Part shown: piece by piece, positions 57,221 through 64,000 of the stretch
How positions within the stretch are numbered: position 1 is the first letter of the stretch
Layout: the number at the start of each line of letters is the position of its first letter
Assembly (NCBI RefSeq): GCF_016808335.1
Contig: NC_053141.1
Span: 29,999,249-30,063,248 of the forward strand
Origin: Panicum virgatum
Lineage: Eukaryota > Streptophyta > Magnoliopsida > Poales > Poaceae
Length of the DNA stretch: 64,000 nucleotides
Reading direction: 5' to 3'
The notes under the pieces: generated by a model
Database searches by the model: none
Told to the model about the DNA's origin: nothing
The model's input: the letters and a program-made list of their open reading frames with translations, nothing else
Made by a program: the position numbers and the translations under genes

Positions 57221-58200
57221 TGACTGAAGGCCTAGTGATTTTTGTAGTAGTGTAGTATTGAAAACAGAAGTATCACTATATCTAACGCCTTCGATGTCTG
57301 CGCAGGACCCTGCGTTGGCCCCTGCGCGGATCATCGAAGGTATTATTCCTTGGCGCTTGAACCACGGGAATTTTTATGTTTCTGGTTTAACTTGAGAGAA
57401 GTTCCCTGCCCGTTGCCCTTGACTTTCATTTGATGAGTTTTGGTTTGACCGAGAACGCGTATATGACTATCGGAACGCCGATACAAAATGTTTCTTCGCG
57501 GAATTCTAGCGCAATTCCGAAGAACACGCAAAAGTTCTGTCTGAGCGCCAGCTTCGCCGTGAAATAAAACGTCTTTTGGACACCGATAGGCCTTATAAAG
57601 CGCCCACGGGCCTTCTAGAGCCGAAGCCGGAGCCTGTTGAAGACATGGTTGCTCCGCATGAATTCATGTATTGTCGCCAAGGGATTTTTGACGAAGGCTC
57701 TTCTTAACGATGGGGTGCACTCGCTTGCAGGGGTTGAATTTGAAGCATTTCTTCGCCGGACAGCAGAAGAAATAATAGATGTTGCGGTCCACGAAGTCAT
57801 ATCTGACTTGGACCGCCTTATCTTCGACGAAGAAATTTCAGATGTAACTTCATGATTTAGTTTTCGTGGAGTCTTCGACTTAGTGCGAAGGGAAGAAATT
57901 TGTACCTTTCTTCGCTTTTGTGCGAAGTGTACACGTGCGTTTTCTTCACTATTATTGTGAAGTGTAATTTTTCTTGTAACACGAACTGTTCTTTTTATAT
58001 ACAAATGAATATATTTATGCTTCCTAGTTTTACCCTTCGACTGTGCAAATTTGTATTTTGCGAAGTGCCACCCCCCCTTTTGCACGGGCGAGAGGATGAA
58101 AGTCATCGACGCCGCAGTCGAGCATATGTAAGTTTTGCGAAGCGCCACCCTCCCCCCCCTTTGCTCGACTTGCGGGGGGCGATGAATTTTCACATGTGAG
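57221..58200 (+). other. region after the antisense ORF; second coding-like segment
   Basis: After the GEV stop, the plus strand keeps coding-like sequence at 57540-57855, in shifting frames: LEPKPEPVED, then an open part with GVHSLAGVEFEAFLRRTAEE and VHEVISDLDRLIFDEE ending at 57855. It could be a further exon of an alternative transcript or a separate decayed ORF. 57860-58200 is non-coding with GCGAAGTG(C)CACCC units. Confidence 0.45.
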
Positions 58201-58259
58201 ATTTTGACTTTGGTTCTTTGCTCATCGACTTTCCTGCCCTGGGATCTTCGCTCATGAAG

Positions 58260-58660
58260 ATTTTTTGTCTTCGCACTTCTGCCTTGGGCTCTTCGCTCGC
58301 AAGGACTTTTCTACCTTAGGCTTTTCGCTCATAAGGACTTTTATGTCTTTGAATTTCTACCTTGGGCTCTTCGCTCGCAAGGACTTTTCTGCCTCAGGTT
58401 TTTCGCTCATAAGGACTTTTATGTCTTCGAATTTCTGCCTTTGGCTTTTCGCTCGCAAGGACTTTTCTTCCTTAGGCTTTTCGCTCATAAGAACTTTTAT
58501 GTCTTCGTATTTCTGCCTTGGGCTCTTCGCTCGCAAGGACTTTTCTGCCTTAGGCTTTTCGCTCATAAGGACTTTTATGTCTTCGAATTTCTGCCTTGGG
58601 CTCTTCGCTCGCAAGGACTTTTCTGCCTTAGGCTTTTCGCTCATAAGGACTTTGTTATTT
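58260..58660. repeat. 78-bp tandem repeat, about five copies
   Basis: Units contain CTTGGGCTCTTCGCTCGCAA, GGACTTTTCTGCCTTAGGCT and TTTCGCTCATAAGGACTTTT. The 78-bp period (26 codons) keeps frames open on both strands, giving repeated SEKPKAEKSLRAKSPR on the minus strand. That openness is a consequence of the repeat, not evidence of a protein. Confidence 0.9.
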
Positions 58661-59078
58661 AGTTGGAAGTAAAGCTAAGGGGAGGGAAGCCCCTATCCGG
58701 GATTGCGTCCCGTGCTTACTTCTTTCAAGCTTCATTGCTTGTTTTATGCGCCGATGACTCCCCTCTTCGCTTGATGAAGAGGGATAGACGCTTCGGTGCC
58801 TTCACCATATTCCTATTCCTGAGAGGTTTTTCTTTTCGGGGGACCTTGCTTATATTTCACAAGGGGTTACATAGGGTTCCGCCTCGTTAAAACCTCACAT
58901 CTCCGACATCCAGAGTGAACATGCGAAGGCTTCCCCCGTCAGGAAAAAGAGTATGGTCCCTTCGATACATTGTGCGAATTTCTCGCAAACAAAAAATAAA
59001 ATAAAAAAAATTGCAGAAATAAATACTAAACTGTTGAGCCCCTTCGGTTATTTTTCTCTGCGGGCTCTTACATTGTTC
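58661..59078 (-). other. linker between the tandem repeat and integrase, no gene
   Basis: No conserved frame is visible. GTTCCGCCTCGTTAAAACCTC (58877 onward) and a poly-A stretch near 58990 are the only notable features. Confidence 0.4.
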
Positions 59079-59951
59079 CTACACATAGTACTTTTGCAGC
59101 ATATCTTTGTTCCATGAGTATGGGTCTTCGACACCTTCCAGTGTGCGAAGTCTGCAGGCTTCTGGTCTCACCATGGAGGCGACAATGAATGGTCCATCCC
59201 ACTTGCTATGCATCTTCCCTTTCTGTTTGGCCTTCGGGATTCTGCGAAGCACAAGATCCCCTTCTTGAATCTCCCTGGGCTTCACCTTCTTGTTCTTCCA
59301 TCTTCGAGTTTCTTCTTGGTATTTGCCGAGGTTGATTGCTGCTATCATCTTTGCTGCCTCGATTGTGTCGATTGAAGGCTTTATGTCTTCCTCTATATTG
59401 TCCATCCCTTCAGACGTCCTCCAAGATTTGAGCTTGATTTCTTCGGGCGTGACAGCTTCTTCGCCGTACAAGAGCTTGAACGGAGTAAACTTCATTGTCC
59501 TTGACTCTGTCGTATTGTGTGGCCAAATTACCCTTGATAACTCATCTATCCACTTCCCCTTCGGCAACTCGGTGATATTTTTCTTTATGCCTATGAAGAT
59601 GATGCCGTTAGCCCTTTCCACCGTGCCGTTCGATTGCGGGTGATAGACCGAAGCGAAACATAGTTTCGTCCCAAGCTGCATGGTGAAGTCTCTGAATGTG
59701 GTGCAATCAAATTGCTTGCCGTTGTCTACAGTGACTTCTTTCGGTACGCCGAAGCGGCACACAATGTTTTGCCAGAAGAACTTCTGCAAGGCTCCGGCTG
59801 TGATATCTCTGAGAGCCTTGGCTTCGACCCACTTCGAGAAATATTCTACTGCGACTGCAGCATACTTGTAGTTTCCTGGCACCGTGGGCAAAGGCCCTAC
59901 AATGTCGATGCCCCATCGAGCGAGGGGCCACACCGGAGGCAATAACTGCAC
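59079..59951 (-). CDS. integrase region of Tat element A pol
   Basis: Integrase inserts the element DNA into the genome. The DDE residues are visible: D in RWGIDIVGPLP, D in VTVDNGKQF and E in NGTVERANG. The C-terminal part (REIQEGDLVLRRIPKAKQKG, then KWDGPFIV) is the usual GPY/F-like tail. The stop at 59079 ends the pol frame. The open frame begins at an internal Met; upstream sequence is cut off by a TGA between HHCC and core. Confidence 0.9.
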   Translation of the reverse strand: MQLLPPVWPLARWGIDIVGPLPTVPGNYKYAAVAVEYFSKWVEAKALRDITAGALQKFFWQNIVCRFGVPKEVTVDNGKQFDCTTFRDFTMQLGTKLCFASVYHPQSNGTVERANGIIFIGIKKNITELPKGKWIDELSRVIWPHNTTESRTMKFTPFKLLYGEEAVTPEEIKLKSWRTSEGMDNIEEDIKPSIDTIEAAKMIAAINLGKYQEETRRWKNKKVKPREIQEGDLVLRRIPKAKQKGKMHSKWDGPFIVASMVRPEACRLRTLEGVEDPYSWNKDMLQKYYV

Positions 59952-60002
59952 TTCGTCTGGTGGAAATTTGCTGTATGGTGCATGCCTTTGGCAATTTGAG
60001 CA

Positions 60003-60389
60003 TTTTCAGACCACTTCGTGCGCGTCTGCAACCGCCGAAGGCCAATAGAAGCCTTCGCGAAAGGCTTTGCCTACCAATGCCCTTGTTGCAATGTGCGAAG
60101 AGCACATGCCTGCGTGAATCTCTTCGAGCAACTGTCGGCCTTCTTCACAAGAGATGCACTTCAGGAGGGGCGTGCAGACACCCCCTCGATATAGGTTTTC
60201 GTTGATGATTTTGTAGTTGCGAGCACGAAGAGCCATTCTCTTTTCTTCCTTGTCATCTTCAGGGACGAAATGCCCTCGCAGATTGGCCATTATGGTTGCC
60301 CTCCAGTCTTCGCTGGTTATGGCGTTGATGAATTTTACAGGCTCTTCGGCGCAATTGACAGAGCTCTGCTTCAATGTTTCAAAGAACAC
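60003..60389 (-). pseudogene. integrase HHCC zinc-binding region with premature stop
   Basis: The segment EEIHAGMCSSHIATRALVGK carries the two His of the finger. The CxxC half (KCSNC) lies just after an in-frame TGA at 60003-60005, so the finger and the catalytic core are separated. The same frame begins near ALRARNYKIINENLYRGG. Confidence 0.8.
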
Positions 60390-61282
60390 ATCTGGTGAAG
60401 CGGATCATATTGAGCTGCGGCCTTCGCCAGTATATCGGGTTGCTTGTTTTGCGATCTTGGGAAGCTCCGTATGCTGAATCCGAGGAAAAACATCTCCATG
60501 CTTTGGACGGCTGCCAGATACTTTGACAGCTCCGGCTTCAGTGCTCTATTGGTTTTATTGATGTGTCCGGTGATTAGCTCCGAGTCGGATCTGATGGACA
60601 GCCTTCGCGCTCCCAGTGCTCTTTCCTTGCGAAGACCTTGGAGCAGGCCTTCGTATTCTGCAACATTGTTTGTGCACCCTTTGAAGTCTAGCCTCGTTGC
60701 ATATTTCAGTTGTGTACCCGATGGTGCAGTGAGGATTGCCGAAGCCCCTGCCCCATCTCTCTGGTGTGCCCCATCACATTCAAGCTGCCATATTGATTCT
60801 AACTTCGGTGTTTCTTGCGAAGGCACCGCTGGAGTCCAGTCTGCAATGAACTCTGCCAAGACCTGGGACTTGATTGCTGTTCTGGGGACGAAGTCAATTG
60901 TATGCTCCGCTAGTTTTGTCGCCCATTTGCTGATTCTACCGGAGGCCTCCTTGTTTTCAAACATATCCCGAAGAGGGAACGAAGTTGGAACTTTTATCTT
61001 GTGACTCTGGAAATAGTAGCAAAGTTTGCACGAAGCCATGACTACTGTGTAAGCCATTTTTTCCATTTCGGAGCATAGTAGTTTCGAGCCACTCAGGGCT
61101 TCAGAGATGAAATAGATGGGGACTTGCTTAAGTTCGCCTTCAATTAATCTCTCTTCGACGAGAGCTGCACTGACCGCGGCACCCGAAGTGGCGATGTACA
61201 GCAAGAGCTCTGCCTTCTCAGAAGGGCTGGACATTACTGCCAGGTTTTCTATAAATGTTTTCAAGGCTTCAAATGCCTTCAC
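60371..61282 (-). CDS. dual RNase H region of Tat element A pol
   Basis: The first part is the RT-linked RNase H (ELLLYIATSGAAVSAALVEE, then SEMEKMAYTVVMASCKLCYY), with degenerate active-site positions. The second part is an additional RNase H (WQLECDGAHQRDGAGASAI, then NNVAEYEGLLQGL and SIRSDSELITGHI) with clear D, E and D. This second domain is a hallmark of the Tat lineage. The frame is preceded by a TAA (about 61303-61305) separating it from RT. Confidence 0.85.
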   Translation of the reverse strand: MKAFEALKTFIENLAVMSSPSEKAELLLYIATSGAAVSAALVEERLIEGELKQVPIYFISEALSGSKLLCSEMEKMAYTVVMASCKLCYYFQSHKIKVPTSFPLRDMFENKEASGRISKWATKLAEHTIDFVPRTAIKSQVLAEFIADWTPAVPSQETPKLESIWQLECDGAHQRDGAGASAILTAPSGTQLKYATRLDFKGCTNNVAEYEGLLQGLRKERALGARRLSIRSDSELITGHINKTNRALKPELSKYLAAVQSMEMFFLGFSIRSFPRSQNKQPDILAKAAAQYDPLHQMCSLKH

Positions 61283-61297
61283 TTGCTCTTTGCCCCA

Positions 61298-62073
61298 TTA
61301 CATGTTGGCAGCTCCTTTCAGTGCTTTGAAGAATGGGAAAGACTTTTCTGCCAACCTGGAGATGAATCTGTTCAGCGAAGCCAATCGACCTATCAATTTT
61401 TGAACTCCTTTCTTTGTGGTTGGCGGCTTCATCCGGCTGATTGCCTCGATCTTCTCAGGGTTCGCCCCTATACCCCTTTCTGTGATCATACAACCCAACA
61501 GCTTGCCTCTTCGAACACCGAAGACACATTTTTCAGGGTTTAGCTTTAGCCCGTGCCGGCGAAGGTTTGCAAATGTTTCATGAAGATCTTGTATGTGATC
61601 TTCTTTTTTCTTGCTTCGAACGACCACGTCATCCACATATGCGGAGATGTTTCTGTATAGCTGTTCGCCGAGCACCTTCTTGATCATTCTGTTAAATGTA
61701 CAGCCTGCGTTGCGGAGGCCTTCTGGCATCCTATTGTAACAGTATGTCCCGAAGGGAGTGGTGAAACTAGTTTTCTCTTCGTCCCCCTTATTCATGAAAA
61801 TCTGGTGATAGCCGGAGAAACAATCCAGCATGCTCAGCATTTCTGAGCATCCGCCGCATCGACCAATGTGTCGATGCGAGGCAAAGGGTATTCATCCTTC
61901 GGACAATCCTTATTGAGGTTGGTGAAGTCGATGCACATTCTCCATTTCCCATTCTTCTTCGGTACCATGACCACATTTGCCAACCACTCTGGGTATTGCA
62001 CCTCGCTATTGACACCTACGTCTAGCAATTTCTGCACCTCACCCTGTGCTACTTTCTTCCTCTCTTCGGACAT
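61298..62073 (-). pseudogene. reverse transcriptase region, frame-shifted
   Basis: Two overlapping frames make up RT. The upstream piece (62073-61834) contains VVMVPKKNGKWRMCIDFTNL and DEYPLPRIDTLVD. The downstream piece (61840-61298) contains MLDCFSGYHQI and the catalytic YVDD in NISAYVDDVVV, then PEKCVFGV. The frame changes near 61835. The catalytic motif itself is intact. Confidence 0.9.
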
Positions 62074-62085
62074 TGACCTCTGCCC

Positions 62086-63216
62086 CTACTTTATCGATTT
62101 TGCCTTTGGGTTGACTGTAAGCGTATGCTCAATGACTTCTCGACTGACTCCTCGCAGGTCGGACGAAGACCATGCGAAGACGTCTTGATTGTTCCTCAGA
62201 AACTGTATGAGTCTTACCTGTTCATGCTCCTCGAGCTCCTTGCCGATGATCACCAGACGATCAGGCACATCTTCGCATAATGGTACCTTCTTTGTATGTT
62301 CTGCTGGTGAGACCCCTTCGTTTTTATGGTCTCTTCGCATGTCTTCGGCAACAAATGTTCTTGTGTCCTCTCCGGTAGCCTCAATGGTATGCACAGTTTT
62401 GTTGGTGCTATACGCGTTATCTTCGCACCTGCGCGCTTCTTCTTGATTGCCGTAGACGGTCACGACTCCCCCTGCCGAAGGTATCTTCATGCATAGATAC
62501 GGCTGATGGATTACAGCTGCAAACTTCACCAGGATGTTGTGGCCGAAGATGGCATTGTATGGATAGTTGATGTCCACTACATCAAAGGTTATTGCTTCGG
62601 TTCTTTGCTTGACCCCTTCGCCGAATGTGACATTGAGCTCTATCTTGCCGAGGGCCTCGATTCTCTTGCCTCCGAAGCCAATGAGAGGGTATTGCGATTT
62701 TTTCAGAGCTTGCTCTGTGAACCCCATCTTGACGAAGCACTGCCATACCAGAATGTCTGCGGAGCTGCCATTGTCGACCAATATCCTTCTGACGTCATTC
62801 CCAGCGAAGTGTACTGAATTCTTGCCAATGTTGGCTCTGATGACAAGGGAATCATTGTGAGGGTAGTGTTGTAGCCGAAGATCCGCCTGTGTGAAGGTTA
62901 TTGGGACATGCGACCATGGAGTTCGGAAACATTTGCCTTCGCTCACATGAGAGACAGTTCTGAAGTATTCTTTGCGTTGCCTCTTCGTCTCATGAACCGG
63001 TTCATTGGATCCTCCAGAGATGGCGTTGATGATGTTAACCATGCTGCCGGAGGGTCCGTCACCTACTCTTTCCGGTATCTGTCCTGGCTCGAGCTTCGGT
63101 GGTGGGGGTAAAGGCGTGGAGCTCCTTGACCATGTGTTGGCGTACTGCGGAGCGGGTAGCATCGGCATCGACTGGTGCGAAGGTGGTGGCATGGATTGTT
63201 GCGAAGGCAATGACAT
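62086..63216 (-). CDS. protease region and gag-pol linker of element A
   Basis: The open frame contains the aspartic protease motif LVDNGSSADIL (about residues 146-156) and the flap-like GFGGKRIEALG. The N-terminal part is Pro/Gln-rich (LPSQQSMPPPSHQSM). The C-terminal part (NQDVFAWSSSDLRGVSREV) leads into RT. It ends in a stop before the RT frame. Confidence 0.85.
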   Translation of the reverse strand: MSLPSQQSMPPPSHQSMPMLPAPQYANTWSRSSTPLPPPPKLEPGQIPERVGDGPSGSMVNIINAISGGSNEPVHETKRQRKEYFRTVSHVSEGKCFRTPWSHVPITFTQADLRLQHYPHNDSLVIRANIGKNSVHFAGNDVRRILVDNGSSADILVWQCFVKMGFTEQALKKSQYPLIGFGGKRIEALGKIELNVTFGEGVKQRTEAITFDVVDINYPYNAIFGHNILVKFAAVIHQPYLCMKIPSAGGVVTVYGNQEEARRCEDNAYSTNKTVHTIEATGEDTRTFVAEDMRRDHKNEGVSPAEHTKKVPLCEDVPDRLVIIGKELEEHEQVRLIQFLRNNQDVFAWSSSDLRGVSREVIEHTLTVNPKAKSIK

Positions 63217-63429
63217 TGGAGGTGTGTATGACGGGTTGTAGTTGTAAACTGGGTATGATACTGGCCAATTTGGTGTTGGGGTCCAGGTGGTTTGTGGAAG
63301 AGGAACTAGATGCGGTGGTTGCGAAGTGTAATTTACTGGTTTTGATGATTGTGCATTTTTACGTTCGAGCTCTGCCTTCGTTTCAATTGCGATTGGGCAT
63401 TCCTTGGTCCAATGACCTTGGTCCTTCCC

Positions 63430-64000
63430 ATGGAAATATCAAAATGGTGTTTTTTTCCCTTCAGTCCCCCTTTCCTCTTCGGCCTTTCTGGTAGCGGTCT
63501 CCGCGATTATATCTGTCTTCGCGGTTGGATCTGTCATCATGGCTGGGCCTGTCTTCGCGGCTAGATCTATCTTCGCGGCTAGATCTGTCTTCGCAGCTAG
63601 ATCTGTCTTCGCGGTGATCTCTGCCGCCCTTGTTCTTGTGGTGCCTGGTTTCACGTGACTCCTCAGAGACGCTATTGACAGTTTTTTGCTTCGACTGGTC
63701 AGAATGCCATGGCTTCTGGTGCGACCTCTCGCTATTCCTTGACTTCCTCTTCTCATTCATTTCTTCGAGCTTTTGCCTCTTCGCACGGTCTGATATGCAA
63801 GATTCTTGCATTATCTCGAACAATTTGGTAACTGTCTTCGGCCTTCGTCGGGTTAAGTACTCCCCACATGGGCTGAGGCTGATCCCATTGACTACTGAGT
63901 CGATAATGCTCTGGTTAGTGACGTCTGGCCCTCTTGCGCGAAGCTTTATCAAGCTCTGAAGGTACTCCTGTAAAGTCATGCTTCCTTGTTTCAAGTTATG
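63430..64000 (-). pseudogene. gag of element A, C-terminal part (runs off the window)
   Basis: MKQGSMTLQEYLQSLIKLR to CISDRAKRQKLEEMNEK is the end of the gag domain. It is followed by a low-complexity REDRSS repeat region (63500-63625) and a zinc-knuckle-like FHGKDQGHWTKECP near 63440-63400, in a different frame after a stop. The start of gag and the 5' LTR lie beyond 64000. Confidence 0.8.
63500..63625 (-). repeat. short tandem repeat in gag encoding REDRSS units
   Basis: GATCTGTCTTCGCGGCTA-type units of about 18-21 bp recur at least five times on the plus strand. On the minus strand they encode (R/C)EDRSS and the diverged HDDRSN, REDRYN. The frame is kept. Confidence 0.85.

Larger units (their letters stand above)
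52866..64000 (-). mobile_element. Tat-lineage Ty3/gypsy element A (partial), minus strand
   Basis: Inserted into element B (GCAGG at 52861-52865 would be the left target duplication). Order from left to right: 3' LTR, purine tract, antisense ORF, 78-bp tandem repeat, integrase, HHCC finger, RNase H regions, RT, protease, gag. The element leaves the window in gag. The order protease-RT-RNase H-integrase, with a second RNase H after the first, and an antisense ORF between integrase and LTR fit the Tat lineage. Confidence 0.9.

Noticed and set aside
58357..58644. Repetitive Lys/Ser-rich protein on the minus strand
   Set aside because: The frame is open only because the 78-bp tandem repeat is divisible by three; it is a repeat, not a gene.

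Overview
This window is nuclear DNA of a grass (Poaceae). It is almost entirely nested transposable elements around one intact-looking host gene. The grass assignment rests on the element families: Tat-type Ty3/gypsy with an antisense extra ORF, tRNA-Asp-primed long-LTR elements, a Tnp2-type CACTA, Mutator-like elements with GC-rich interiors, and a tRNA-derived SINE. Genus cannot be read from the sequence. There are no bacterial-style operons, rRNA genes or CRISPR arrays.

Left part (1-24.4 kb). A decayed hAT transposase on the minus strand (about 61-1930) is followed by an unrecognised 125-residue minus ORF (2791-3168). From 3426 to 24410 lies a 21-kb LTR retrotransposon with matched LTRs, a 5-bp target duplication (ATACC) and a tRNA-Asp primer-binding site, but no recognisable gag or pol. 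Inside it sits a 12.4-kb CACTA (En/Spm) transposon (8744-21124) with about 31-bp terminal inverted repeats and a TTA target duplication. It carries two divergently transcribed genes: a Ptta/En-Spm (TnpA-like) gene to the left and a Tnp2-type transposase to the right. The transposase is broken by one in-frame stop and one frame break.

Middle part (24.4-37.8 kb). A Mutator-like element (25151-26194) is followed by a gag-only Ty3/gypsy element on the minus strand (26725-35002). That element's 5' LTR is split by a 4.15-kb solo-LTR-like insertion (30648-34799). A possible TIR element lies at about 35.6-36.6 kb. A second, very clear Mutator-like element (36583-37829, 9-bp target duplication, about 270-bp TIRs) follows.

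Host gene (37976-42873, plus strand). It has twelve exons with canonical splice sites and an open 292-codon reading frame encoding a coiled-coil protein I do not recognise. The Mutator-like element ends 146 bp upstream of its ATG. A 200-bp MITE lies in intron 6. Downstream are a SINE with a four-fold internal tandem repeat (43616-44115) and the 5' end of a copia element (44287-45133).

Right part (45.1-64 kb). Two related Tat-lineage Ty3/gypsy elements lie on the minus strand, one inside the other. The outer copy (B) shows its 3' LTR and an antisense extra ORF (Transposase_28-type), which is interrupted by a 3.6-kb solo-LTR-like insertion. The inner copy (A) is inserted into B at 52866. It shows its 3' LTR, the same antisense ORF on the plus strand, a 78-bp tandem repeat, and integrase, two RNase H regions, RT, protease and part of gag on the minus strand, running off the window. 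Both copies are damaged by stops and frameshifts. The antisense ORF keeps the same intron positions and C-terminus in both copies, which makes it the most interesting non-textbook component here. Boundary and frame statements come from reading the sequence by eye; identities are not computed.
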